37,789 bases of DNA from Sulfurimonas sp. (GTDB lineage: Bacteria > Campylobacterota > Campylobacteria > Campylobacterales > Sulfurimonadaceae): assembly GCA_021648405.1 (NCBI GenBank), contig JAKISX010000010.1:1-37789 (forward strand). The letters run 5' to 3'. Made by a program: the position numbers and the translations under genes. The notes beneath the pieces were generated by a model that saw nothing but the letters and a program-made list of their open reading frames with translations, was not told the origin of the DNA and made no database searches. Below are positions 16,335 through 24,418 of this stretch, one piece after another (the first letter of the stretch is position 1; every line of letters begins with the position of its first letter).

Positions 16335-17549
16335 ATGGCACAATTTACAAAAGCAACAAGTGTTAAAGATTGGTTAAACCAAAGATTAGCAATTGAAAAA
16401 GTTGAAAAAGTTATGGGATCTGAGTATTGGATTCCAAAAAACATCAACTTTTTATGGGCAATGGGTATGATTTTAGCATTTTTATTTTTATTGCTAACAG
16501 TTTCGGGGATATTTTTACTTATGTATTATCAACCACATGTTGATACGGCATTTTATAGTGTAAATTATACAATTATGAGTGAAGTAGATTTTGGGTGGCT
16601 TTGGAGACATATTCACGCAGTAGCATCATCCGTTACATTCTTAATAATCTATATACATATGTTCACAGCTATCTATTACGGTTCTTATAAAAAAGGTCGT
16701 GAGATGATTTGGATAACGGGGATGCTTTTATTTGTAACATTCTCAGCTGGAGCATTTTCAGGATATATGTTACCATGGGGTCAAATGTCTTATTGGGCTG
16801 GTATGGTTATTACAAATATTTTTTCACTTGGTGATTTACAGTTTAATGGTTTAGTTGAATGGATTCGCGGAGATTATGCTCCAGGACAGGCATTTTTAAA
16901 CAGATTTTTCATGTTACATGTTTTCTTGTTGCCACTAGCAATTATGGGACTTATTGGTCTTCATTTTGCTGCTCTTCGTATTCCTCATGTAAACAATCAA
17001 GATGGTGAAGAGATTGATTTTGAAGCAGAATCTAAAAAATATTTAGCTGGGGATAAAAAAGGTTCAAAAGTTATGAGATTTGCAAATGACTTTTTGTCTA
17101 AAGATGTTATGGTTCTTGGAATTTTCTTAGTCTTTTTCTTTTATTTGGTGTTTTTCCACTACACTTTTGCATTAGATCCAGTTAATCTTGATCCAGCAGA
17201 TGGACTTGTAACTCCAAAATACATATACCCAGAGTGGTATTTCTTGTGGTCATATGAAATTTTAAGACCGTTTTCTGTAAATATTGGTCTAATAGCATTT
17301 GGTTTTTCACAAGTAATATTTTTCTTATTGCCGTGGTTAGATAGAAGCCCAAATACGGTAGCTGCATCTCGTCGTGGTTTATTTAAATACTGGTTTTGGT
17401 TAATGCTTATAAACATGATAGTCTTAACAGCTATGGGTAAACTGCCTCCAAAAGATCCATTTAGTACTATTGGTTTAATATCAGCAGTATTATTTATTGT
17501 TATGTGGTTAGCACTACCATTTATAACTAAAAACGAAAAAAAAGCGTAG
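16335..17549 (+). CDS. petB: Cytochrome b subunit of bc1 complex
   Basis: Integral membrane cytochrome b that binds two b haems and forms the Qo and Qi quinone sites. Haem-ligand histidines are in 'WLWRHIHAVASS' with 'YIHMF' (helix B) and 'MLHVFLLP' with 'GLHFAALRIPH' (helix D). The Qo-site motif PEWY occurs in 'YPEWYFLWSYEILRPFS' near residue 298. The 404 residues with about eight transmembrane segments correspond to a full-length fused cytochrome b. GAGG precedes the ATG, and the gene lies 10 bases before petC. Confidence 0.97.
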   Translation: MAQFTKATSVKDWLNQRLAIEKVEKVMGSEYWIPKNINFLWAMGMILAFLFLLLTVSGIFLLMYYQPHVDTAFYSVNYTIMSEVDFGWLWRHIHAVASSVTFLIIYIHMFTAIYYGSYKKGREMIWITGMLLFVTFSAGAFSGYMLPWGQMSYWAGMVITNIFSLGDLQFNGLVEWIRGDYAPGQAFLNRFFMLHVFLLPLAIMGLIGLHFAALRIPHVNNQDGEEIDFEAESKKYLAGDKKGSKVMRFANDFLSKDVMVLGIFLVFFFYLVFFHYTFALDPVNLDPADGLVTPKYIYPEWYFLWSYEILRPFSVNIGLIAFGFSQVIFFLLPWLDRSPNTVAASRRGLFKYWFWLMLINMIVLTAMGKLPPKDPFSTIGLISAVLFIVMWLALPFITKNEKKA

Positions 17550-17559
17550 GGAGAATATA

Positions 17560-18513
17560 ATGAAAGAATTAAAAATATTAGCAGTAGTTGTATTCTTTGC
17601 GCTAGTTACATATTGGCTAGTAGAGCCATATGCTCATGGCATAATGCATAAAAAAGTAGATACTAAAAGCTTTGCATACTCAGACTTAGATGAAACCACT
17701 AAAGGTGTAATGTCTAAAACTGGAGATGCATCTCGTGGTGCAGATTTAATTGTAAACGGAGGCTGTACAGGTTGTCACTCTGTTAATGTAGCAAGTATAC
17801 CAGCAGCAATGGATGCAGTAAGCGCAGCTGGAGCTTTTGGAGTTAATCCACCAGATTTAAGTAACACAGGTGTGATTTATGATGCTAAATTCTTAGCTGA
17901 GCTTATTAAGAACCCAGCTCATGCACTTAATGTTGAGCATAAATTTGCACCTGAGAGTGGAAAAATGCATCCAATGGTTCCGTTTTATGGAGCAGGTGGA
18001 GATATAGACCAAGAGATAGCAGATATGATAGCTTACTTAAAATCTATTTCTGTTAAGGTTGAAGATGTTACACCTGCAATGGCATATGAAGATGCTTGTG
18101 CTAGATGTCATACAGTTGATTTTGTAAATTATACATATACTGGTAAAATTCCTGCATTTAAATCGAAAAAAGATGAGTTAGCTTTTGAGATTAATGTTTT
18201 AGAATATGAAGATAGCTTAAAAGCTTATATGGGTAAATTGCCACCAGATTTAAGTATGTATTATCTTTCTCGTAGTCCACACTACATAAGAACATTTATG
18301 GAAGACCCTCAAAGTTACTTAGAAGGAACTTCAATGCCTCGTGTTGGTGTTACTGCAGATTCAGCTGAAAAAATTGTAGAATTTATGGCAGATTCTGCTG
18401 ATTCAAAGCGTCATCAAAGAGATGAAATTGGAACATATGTTATATACTTTTCTATAATATTTGCAATTCTTGCTATACTATGGAAAAAAGAAGTATGGAG
18501 AGATTTAAAATAA
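17560..18513 (+). CDS. petC: Dihaem cytochrome c subunit of bc1 complex
   Basis: The c-type cytochrome subunit that accepts electrons from the Rieske protein. It has two CxxCH haem sites, CTGCH at residues 69-73 and CARCH near residue 183. This is the dihaem form found in Campylobacterota rather than a classical monohaem c1. An N-terminal membrane segment (KILAVVVFFALVTYWLV) and a C-terminal one (YVIYFSIIFAILAILW) anchor it in the inner membrane, with the haem domains in the periplasm. It is the last gene of petABC and is followed by a small hairpin. Confidence 0.95.
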   Translation: MKELKILAVVVFFALVTYWLVEPYAHGIMHKKVDTKSFAYSDLDETTKGVMSKTGDASRGADLIVNGGCTGCHSVNVASIPAAMDAVSAAGAFGVNPPDLSNTGVIYDAKFLAELIKNPAHALNVEHKFAPESGKMHPMVPFYGAGGDIDQEIADMIAYLKSISVKVEDVTPAMAYEDACARCHTVDFVNYTYTGKIPAFKSKKDELAFEINVLEYEDSLKAYMGKLPPDLSMYYLSRSPHYIRTFMEDPQSYLEGTSMPRVGVTADSAEKIVEFMADSADSKRHQRDEIGTYVIYFSIIFAILAILWKKEVWRDLK

Positions 18514-18528
18514 TCCTCTACTAAATTA

Positions 18529-18545
18529 TGCCTCTCTTTGAGGCA
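18529..18545 (+). terminator. Weak hairpin after petC
   Basis: TGCCTC-TCTTT-GAGGCA forms a 6-bp stem 15 bases after the petC stop. No T tract follows (AAAATTG), so it is at best a weak terminator or an mRNA 3'-end stabiliser. Confidence 0.35.
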
Positions 18546-18548
18546 AAA

Positions 18549-18674
18549 TTGTCATTCTAAACTAGATTCCAAGTCAAGCTTGGAATGACGATAATTTTGA
18601 TATTTTGAACAACCATCGTCATTTGAATAACCTATCGTCATTCTTCGTCATTCTGAACTTGATTCAGAATCTAG
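18549..18674. repeat. Palindromic block after petC
   Basis: After a half unit (GTCATTCTAAAC) come a left unit TAGATTCCAAGTCAAGC...GGAATGACG (18563-18590), two degenerate CGTCATT fragments, and a complete right unit CGTCATTCTGAAC...CAGAATCTAG (18646-18674). Confidence 0.85.
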
Positions 18675-18720
18675 CTCATACTAACCGCATTAATTAACAA
18701 TTCAAAAACACATATTTAGA

Positions 18721-18726
18721 TAAAAT
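18721..18726 (+). promoter_or_regulatory. Candidate -10 box of the sirohaem reductase gene
   Basis: TAAAAT inside TTTAGATAAAATACG, the same context as the luxS -10. It would give a leader of about 20 bases to GTG 18754. Confidence 0.45.
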
Positions 18727-18753
18727 ACGCTTTAGAAAAATTTGGAGCTAGAA

Positions 18754-20478
18754 GTGACACAAAACGAAGAGATAGACAATAAGCTAAATAAAAGAGAAAA
18801 ATACAAAGCTAGACTTAGACCATATGAGTATTTCAAAGAGTTTGAATCTATTGATTTTGAAAGTTTAGGAGAGGGAGATAGATTTTATCTTCAAGATTTT
18901 GGAATATTTAATACTGATTTTTTAGAAGATGATTTTGCCATGCGACTTCGAGTGCCTTCAGGACGAATTAGTGCTGAGCATTTTTCTTATATAGCTGATG
19001 TTGTTGAACAATATGACCTTAAAGTAGTTCTAACTGCACGAGGAGGGATACAGCTTCATGAGCTAGAAGCTGACGATGTCCATGAAATTTGGAAAAAATT
19101 TAACTCTTACGGTTTAACCACATGGCAAAGTTTTGGCGATAACATTAGGAATATTGTAACAGATGTTTATGATGGCATTGGAAAATACTCAGAGATAGAA
19201 GTTCACTCTATAATCCAAGAGATGCAAAGTTTTATTCTTGAAAATTCTCGTTATGTTGGGATGCTTCCAAGACGAATCTCTATAGGAATATCAGGAAATA
19301 CCGCAAATGTTACCTCCTTTTTTGCAAATGACCTTTATTTTGCACTAGCAAAAAAAGATGATATTTTTGGTTTTAATGTATATATGGGTGGTAAAAATAC
19401 AGAGGTAGCACAAGATGCAAATATCTTCTTAAAAAAAGATGAAGTATTTGAATTTTTTAAAGCTTTTGTTGAAGCTTTTTACCTTCACGGCTCACGATTT
19501 ACACGCGCTAGAACTCGTCTTTTTGATATGATAGAAGATATTGGGATGGATGCATTAACAGCTTATATTCAAAAAGAATATAAAAAAGAGTTACAAAGTG
19601 CTGGAGAGTTAAAGATTGAAAAAGCAGTGTTTTGTAACCATGAACTATTAAAAGATGGAAGTTATTCATTTCGTTACCAAACAGATTTTTCAAGATTAAA
19701 TGTAGCAGAGATGAAAAAAATTTCTAAATTAGCATTAGATAATGATGTAGAGATTCGGCTAGGTATTGATCAAAATATATACTTAATTGGATTTAAAGAT
19801 GATACTATCCCTATTAAATCAGCAAAGCAGAGTGCTACAATACTTACTTGCGCTGGTAGTTTATGTCCTTTTACATCTTGGAGTATTAAAGATGAAACCT
19901 CATATATTCCGCTTGAAAAAATAAATGAACATGCAATTCAAGTTGGTTTTTCTGGTTGCACAAAGGGCTGTGCAAGACATTGTCATACAGATATAGGTTT
20001 GATTGGTCTAAAAACTAATAACTTTGGCGATACAGAGGGTGGAGCTAGAGTGTTTTTAGGAGCAGTCCACACAGATGGCTCTAGCGTTGCTAAAACAGTT
20101 TTTCCAATGGTGCCGTTTGTCCACCTAAATGATACATTATTATTGATAATTAAGTTTTACGAAAAAAGTTTATATAAAGATTTTGAAGAATTTTCACATA
20201 ATATTTTAAATAAATTTTCTAGTGAATTTTTAGCAATGTGGTTTTTAGCAAATCTTTCAACTAATCAAATATTAGACTTACCAGTAAGTGAAAATACAAA
20301 TTTAGATTTTAGCAAAGAAAAAAAACAACTTTTAAAAAGTTTTAGTGAAGTAGATTTTTTAGATGATATGGAGGAGAGTTTTTTTGAATCTATCGATGCA
20401 TTAAGTAAAAAGTTATGGACAGTTGAAGGTGCAGACCCTCATTATGTACCATCTATAAGCAGGATTCATTATCGTTAG
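18754..20478 (+). CDS. Sirohaem nitrite/sulfite reductase, ferredoxin type
   Basis: Assimilatory six-electron reductase with coupled sirohaem and [4Fe-4S]. Two ferredoxin-like half-domains are seen, one before each conserved sirohaem segment ('LRVPSGRISAEHFSYIADVV', 'VVLTARGGIQLHEL', then 'RLGIDQNIYLIGF'). The cluster-binding cysteines are TCAGSLC and GCTKGCARHCH. The first pair is spaced Cx4C, whereas Cx5C is usual in the family; the second is the expected Cx3C. Nitrite and sulfite reductases are hard to separate by sequence, and the neighbours do not decide. GTG 18754, six bases after GGAG, is preferred over TTG 18742, giving 574 residues. Confidence 0.88.
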   Translation: MTQNEEIDNKLNKREKYKARLRPYEYFKEFESIDFESLGEGDRFYLQDFGIFNTDFLEDDFAMRLRVPSGRISAEHFSYIADVVEQYDLKVVLTARGGIQLHELEADDVHEIWKKFNSYGLTTWQSFGDNIRNIVTDVYDGIGKYSEIEVHSIIQEMQSFILENSRYVGMLPRRISIGISGNTANVTSFFANDLYFALAKKDDIFGFNVYMGGKNTEVAQDANIFLKKDEVFEFFKAFVEAFYLHGSRFTRARTRLFDMIEDIGMDALTAYIQKEYKKELQSAGELKIEKAVFCNHELLKDGSYSFRYQTDFSRLNVAEMKKISKLALDNDVEIRLGIDQNIYLIGFKDDTIPIKSAKQSATILTCAGSLCPFTSWSIKDETSYIPLEKINEHAIQVGFSGCTKGCARHCHTDIGLIGLKTNNFGDTEGGARVFLGAVHTDGSSVAKTVFPMVPFVHLNDTLLLIIKFYEKSLYKDFEEFSHNILNKFSSEFLAMWFLANLSTNQILDLPVSENTNLDFSKEKKQLLKSFSEVDFLDDMEESFFESIDALSKKLWTVEGADPHYVPSISRIHYR

Positions 20479-20480
20479 AT

Positions 20481-20727
20481 TAGATTCTGAATCAAGTTCA
20501 GAATGACGGAGATGTCAAGTTCAGAATAATGGAGATGTCAAGTTCAGAATGACGGAGATGTTAAGTTTAGAATAATGGAGATGTTAAGTTTAGAATGACG
20601 GAGAAGTTAAGTTAGATTCTGAATCAAGTTCAGAATGACGGTGTTAAGCATACCATGATGAAACAATCGTACACGCCGTCATTCCATGCTTGACATCTCC
20701 GTCATTCCGTGCTTGACACGGAATCTA
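20481..20727. repeat. Palindromic block between convergent genes
   Basis: Left units lie at 20481-20508 and 20613-20640 (TAGATTCTGAATCAAGTTC...GACG). Between them are about four 23-bp units (GGAGATGTCAAGTTCAGAAT...) alternating in GACG and AATG endings. The right unit GTCATTCCGTGCTTGACACG...TCTA (20701-20727) ends with the stop codon of the RDD gene read on the minus strand. Confidence 0.88.
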
Positions 20728-21201
20728 ACTTTTAAGTTCTTTAGAGTCCACAATAACAACACTCCCACAAATCAAATCATGTAGTGCTTTTTTATCTTTT
20801 TTATATAATGGAAAAATTAAACCTATTATTGAAGCTGCACTTATTAAAAACAAAACATACCTACAAAATGCCCTAAAGAAGCTAAGATTCTCGCCAGTCC
20901 TTATATTTACCACTTTTATTTCGTAAGCTTTTTTCCCAGGAGTTTGTCCAAGTTGACTATGCAATATACTATATATAATACCATAGACGCTTACAGCTAA
21001 AAGGGGAGCTATATCCGAATCTAAAAAATCATCCTTGCCGTCCATAAAGCCATAAGTTATTATGTATAATATGGGAGCATATATCATAAACATATCCGTT
21101 ATAAAAGCTTTTATGCGATCTGTTGTTTTTGCAAGTTTAGCTTTTTTTTCAGGTTTTTTTTCAGGTTTTGTATTGTTTTTTTTAATATTTCTAAATCTCA
21201 T
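20725..21201 (-). CDS. RDD-family membrane protein
   Basis: A 158-residue inner-membrane protein of the RDD family, small multi-pass proteins of generally unknown function, some linked to ion transport. After a Lys-rich N-terminus come three hydrophobic segments: 'FITDMFMIYAPILYIITYGF', 'IAPLLAVSVYGIIYSILHS' and 'YVLFLISAASIIGLIFPLY'. The family's conserved 'GQTPGKKAYEIKVVN' and 'KKALHDLICGSVVI' segments are present. The Arg-Asp-Asp signature appears as DRIKAFITDMF. Its TAG stop is contributed by the end of a palindromic element. Confidence 0.88.
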   Translation of the reverse strand: MRFRNIKKNNTKPEKKPEKKAKLAKTTDRIKAFITDMFMIYAPILYIITYGFMDGKDDFLDSDIAPLLAVSVYGIIYSILHSQLGQTPGKKAYEIKVVNIRTGENLSFFRAFCRYVLFLISAASIIGLIFPLYKKDKKALHDLICGSVVIVDSKELKS

Positions 21202-21402
21202 AAACTAATTATACCAAATTAGATAGTAGTTTTAGTCACTAAAATATGCTTCTAAAACCATTTATAGCAAATAATTTTATAAAATTTCCCAAAAAATACA
21301 CAAATTGCAAACTAAATACATAGTTTAAAGTTAAATTAATTTTAACTAATATACAATATTGCTGATATTGATAAATTAGATAGTTGATTCTAGTTTCAAT
21401 TA

Positions 21403-21408
21403 TATAAT
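21403..21408 (+). promoter_or_regulatory. Candidate -10 box of the porin gene
   Basis: TATAAT lies 28 bases before the porin ATG, with GGAG as ribosome binding site. In the 235-base AT-rich gap, AGTTAAA (21329-21335) and TTTAACT (21341-21347) form a small inverted repeat that could be an operator. Nothing else is seen there. Confidence 0.45.
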
Positions 21409-21436
21409 TTTTAAAAACAAAATAGGAGAATTAAAT

Positions 21437-22666
21437 ATGAAGAAAATTGTAAAAATGTCACTAGCAGTAGCTATGATAAGTGGATTAGGTGCAGTTAATG
21501 CTCAAGCAGCTGATTCAGCTGATGGAGTTAATATCTTAAGCGATATAAAAGTTGTAGGTCAGATTCGTCCTCGTTTAGAAATGGTTGATGATGGAAATTC
21601 ATTTACTGATGATGCTACTGCATTTACTGCAAGAACTAAGCTAACTGCATCAGCTAATTTATTTGAGATAGAGGGCTTAACTTCAACTCTTGGTATGATT
21701 AGTGTAAACAACTTTGGTGCTACTGATTATAATCAGGGCGGTGGCGGACATGGAAAAGCTCAAGGCAATGGAGCTTATTCTGTAGTTTTAGATCCTCAAG
21801 ACGCTATGCTTTCTGAGGCTTCATTAGACTATACTGTTGGTAAAACAGCTTTGCATATTGGTCGCTCAAACATAAATCTTGATAACCAAAGATTTATAGG
21901 TACTGTTGGTTGGAGACAATTAGAGCGTTCTTATGATACTGTATATGCAGCAAATAGTGATGTAGAAAACTTAAGCGTATTAGCAGCATATGTATATGGT
22001 TTTGCTGGGGTAGGGAGTGTTGAAACTGCAGATACTAAATCTATACTTTTACATGCAGCATATGATGTAATGCCAGAGTTAAAAGTAACAGCTTATGGTT
22101 ATTTGCTAGCTTCTATTCATGATACTTATGGTTTAGCGTTAACTGGTACAGTTGATGTTGGTACTAAATTAACATATCGTGCTGAGTATGCTATTCAAGG
22201 TGATGCTACAATGGAGATGTCTGATGCACCTGGTAATGCAGATGCAAGCTACATGAATATAGATGTTGGTACAAATATCTCTGGTATTTTAGTTGGTCTT
22301 AATTATGAAGTACTAAGTGGTGCAGATAGTGGAGATGAGACAGCATTTTCAACTCCATTAGGTACAAATCATAAATTTAATGGTTGGGCTGATAAATTCT
22401 TAGGTACACCAGCTGGAGGTCTTAATGATTTAAATATTCGTGTTGGATATAAAGCTAAAGGTTTTGGTAAAATTTTAGTTAAGTATCACATGTTTACTTC
22501 TGATGTAGGTTCTGATGATTATGGTACAGAAATAAATGCTGTATATGTAAATAAAATTCCAGGGGTCAAAGGACTTAATGGTCTTGTAAAATATGCAAAT
22601 TACAGTGCTGATACATACAGTGCTGATACAACTAAAATATGGTTAGGTGTAGACTATAAATTTTAG
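21437..22666 (+). CDS. Outer-membrane porin-like beta-barrel protein
   Basis: A 409-residue protein with a Sec signal peptide (KKIVKMSLAVAMISGLGAV, cleavage after AQA near residue 24), followed by alternating amphipathic beta strands and acidic loops. It ends in KIWLGVDYKF, a C-terminal aromatic residue as required for outer-membrane assembly. 'GQIRPRLEMVDDG', 'TARTKLTASANL' and 'LHIGRSNINLDNQRFIGTVG' followed by WRQLERSYD match the major porins of Sulfurimonas-like bacteria and the OprD/Opr group. It probably forms a diffusion channel. It stands alone with its own promoter and downstream hairpin. Confidence 0.88.
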   Translation: MKKIVKMSLAVAMISGLGAVNAQAADSADGVNILSDIKVVGQIRPRLEMVDDGNSFTDDATAFTARTKLTASANLFEIEGLTSTLGMISVNNFGATDYNQGGGGHGKAQGNGAYSVVLDPQDAMLSEASLDYTVGKTALHIGRSNINLDNQRFIGTVGWRQLERSYDTVYAANSDVENLSVLAAYVYGFAGVGSVETADTKSILLHAAYDVMPELKVTAYGYLLASIHDTYGLALTGTVDVGTKLTYRAEYAIQGDATMEMSDAPGNADASYMNIDVGTNISGILVGLNYEVLSGADSGDETAFSTPLGTNHKFNGWADKFLGTPAGGLNDLNIRVGYKAKGFGKILVKYHMFTSDVGSDDYGTEINAVYVNKIPGVKGLNGLVKYANYSADTYSADTTKIWLGVDYKF

Positions 22667-22693
22667 TCTATAAGCATATTCTTTCTTTGCTCC

Positions 22694-22713
22694 CAAGCTT
22701 TTTAGCTTGGGTA
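22694..22713 (+). terminator. Hairpin terminator after the porin gene
   Basis: CCCAAGCT-TTTT-AGCTTGGG has a perfect 8-bp stem 27 bases after the stop. The sequence that follows (TATGCATATAT) is AT-rich but not a true T tract, so the terminator call is moderate. Confidence 0.6.
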
Positions 22714-22773
22714 TGCATATATACAACCTACAATATCCCCCTAAATAAATACTTATTATAAGATTACTTTGTG

Positions 22774-22779
22774 TATAAT
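22774..22779 (+). promoter_or_regulatory. Candidate -10 box of moaA
   Basis: TGTGTATAAT, an extended -10, lies 30 bases before the GTG start. The 143-base gap is too short for a molybdenum-cofactor riboswitch and shows none. Confidence 0.5.
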
Positions 22780-22809
22780 CATCAATAAAAATAAAAATAA
22801 AGATGAGAT

Positions 22810-23775
22810 GTGCTAATAGATAGTTTTGATAGAGTTGTTGATTACTTACGAGTATCAGTAACAGAAAGATGTAATTTTAGATGTAATTACTGTATGCCAG
22901 AAAAACCTTTTTCTTGGGTTCCAAAAGAAAATTTACTAACATTTGAAGAACTTTTTGAATTTATTAAAGTTGCCATCGATGAGGGTGTAAACAAGATTCG
23001 TATAACTGGTGGTGAGCCACTACTACGAGAGGGGATAGACCAATTCATAAAGATGATATATGACTATAAGCCAAGTATTGATTTAGCAATGACTACCAAT
23101 GCTTTTTTACTAAAAGGAACTGCTCGTAAATTAAAAGATGCAGGCCTTAAGCGTATAAATGTAAGTATAGATACTCTTAATCCTAAAGTAGCCGAGGAAA
23201 TAGCAGGTAAAAATGTTTTAAAAAATGTTTTAGCTGGTGTAGATGAAGCACTTAAAGTTGGACTAAAAGTAAAAGTAAATATGGTTCCAATGAAGAGCGT
23301 AAATGTTGAAGAAATTATAGATATTTTAGAGTATTCTAAGCAACGAGGGATCTCTATAAGATTTATAGAGTACATGGAAAATACCCATGCTAAAGCTGAA
23401 ATTAAAGGTCTTAAATCTCCTGAACTTTTAGAGCTATTAAGAAAAAAATATAATTTTAGTGATGATGGATTTGACGGCAGTAGCCCATCTCATTATTATA
23501 CTATGGATGATGGATATAAATTTGGGATAATTGAACCATATGAAGATGATTTTTGTAAACAATGTAACCGCATTCGCCTAACCGCAGAGGGCAATCTTAT
23601 ACCTTGTCTTTATTTTGATGAAGCTTTAAGTATTGCTCAGAGTATAAGAAGTGATGATATTAAAGGCGTTAAAGATATCTTAAAAGAGGTAATTAAAACT
23701 AAACCTGAAAAAAATCGTTGGGGTACAGATGACGGAGAGAGTTCAACCCGTGCCTTTTATGAAACTGGTGGATAA
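22810..23775 (+). CDS. moaA: GTP 3',8-cyclase MoaA
   Basis: Radical-SAM enzyme that performs the first step of molybdenum cofactor synthesis, converting GTP to 3',8-cyclo-GTP. The N-terminal [4Fe-4S] site is CNFRCNYC (Cys21, 25, 28). The second cluster is at '[13 protein letters not shown]' followed by the Cys of LIPCL. The 'GGEPLLREG' SAM motif and the essential C-terminal Gly-Gly (YETGG) are intact. At 321 residues it is full length. The start is GTG. The TAA stop lies on the edge of a palindromic unit. moeA, of the same pathway, lies 2.2 kb downstream on the other strand. Confidence 0.97.
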   Translation: MLIDSFDRVVDYLRVSVTERCNFRCNYCMPEKPFSWVPKENLLTFEELFEFIKVAIDEGVNKIRITGGEPLLREGIDQFIKMIYDYKPSIDLAMTTNAFLLKGTARKLKDAGLKRINVSIDTLNPKVAEEIAGKNVLKNVLAGVDEALKVGLKVKVNMVPMKSVNVEEIIDILEYSKQRGISIRFIEYMENTHAKAEIKGLKSPELLELLRKKYNFSDDGFDGSSPSHYYTMDDGYKFGIIEPYEDDFCKQCNRIRLTAEGNLIPCLYFDEALSIAQSIRSDDIKGVKDILKEVIKTKPEKNRWGTDDGESSTRAFYETGG

Positions 23776-23858
23776 GATTCTGAATCAAGTTCAGAATGAC
23801 GCAGTGTTGCGTTTGACAGTCCCACCCTTTCGTCATTCCGTGCTTGACACGGAATCTA
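23773..23858. repeat. Palindromic pair left of the GIY-YIG gene
   Basis: The left unit AAGATTCTGAATCAAGTTC...GACG ends at 23801. The right unit CGTCATTCCGTGCTTGACAC...TCTA lies at 23831-23858. The pair separates moaA from the GIY-YIG nuclease gene. Confidence 0.88.
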
Positions 23859-23879
23859 ATTAAAACCATAGGACAGTAA

Positions 23880-24164
23880 ATGAACTCATACATTTACATA
23901 ATGGCAAATAAGAAAAATGGCACTTTATATATTGGAGTAACATCCGATATTGTTAAAAGAGTTTATGAACATAAAAATAAATTAGTAGATAGTTTTACAA
24001 AAAAATATAATCTTAATAAATTAGTTTATTATGAAGTCTATGATGAAATAAATGAAGCTATTAAAAGAGAAAAACAACTAAAATCTTGGAAGAGAGATTG
24101 GAAAAATGAGCTAGTTGAAAAAATGAATAAAAATTGGTGTGATTTATATAAAGAAATATTATAG
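23880..24164 (+). CDS. Small GIY-YIG nuclease-family protein
   Basis: A 94-residue single-domain GIY-YIG protein. The motif appears as YIYIMAN...GTLYIGVTSD, followed by the conserved Arg and His in 'VKRVYEHKNK', 'VYYEVYDEINEAIKREKQLK' and 'SWKRDWKNELV', as in the UPF0213/YhbQ-like group. The catalytic Glu is probably the one in AIKREKQ. GIY-YIG domains cut DNA in homing endonucleases, UvrC and Slx1; the cellular role of small stand-alone members is mostly unknown. The gene is enclosed by palindromic-element pairs, ending 21 bases before it and starting 3 bases after its stop. That position suggests a link with those elements. Confidence 0.9.
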   Translation: MNSYIYIMANKKNGTLYIGVTSDIVKRVYEHKNKLVDSFTKKYNLNKLVYYEVYDEINEAIKREKQLKSWKRDWKNELVEKMNKNWCDLYKEIL

Positions 24165-24167
24165 ATG

Positions 24168-24401
24168 AGATTCTGAATCAAGTTCAGAATGACGGCGTTG
24201 TGCTTCAGGATGACGAGCTTGTGCTTCAGGATGACGAGCTTGTGCTTCAGGATGACGAGCTTGTGCTTCAGGATGACGAGCTTGTGCTTCAGGATGACGA
24301 GCTTGTGCTTCAGGATGACGAGCTTGTGCTTCAGAATGACGAGCTTGTGCTTCAGGATGAACTTCACCACCTCCGTCATTCCGTGCTTGACACGGAATCT
24401 A
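24168..24401. repeat. Palindromic block with 21-bp x8 array
   Basis: The left unit AGATTCTGAATCAAGTTC...GACG (24168-24194) is followed by about eight 21-bp units (GAGCTTGTGCTTCAGGATGAC, with one AAT variant) to about 24360. The right unit CGTCATTCCGTGCTTGACAC...TCTA lies at 24374-24401. The 21-bp period keeps all frames open, which creates long spurious reading frames on both strands. Confidence 0.9.
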
Positions 24402-24418
24402 GTTAAAAAAGGATATTA

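Noticed and set aside
22667..22809. Molybdenum-cofactor riboswitch before moaA
   Set aside because: The gap holds the porin hairpin and a promoter. After the -10 only about 25 bases remain, too short for the riboswitch.
23699..23893. Minus-strand 64-residue frame with [12 protein letters not shown]
   Set aside because: It is the reverse reading of the palindromic pair between moaA and the GIY-YIG gene.
24198..24360. CRISPR-like array
   Set aside because: The units are directly adjacent, with no unique spacers, and no cas genes are present. The same holds for the arrays at 9252, 13201 and 25786.
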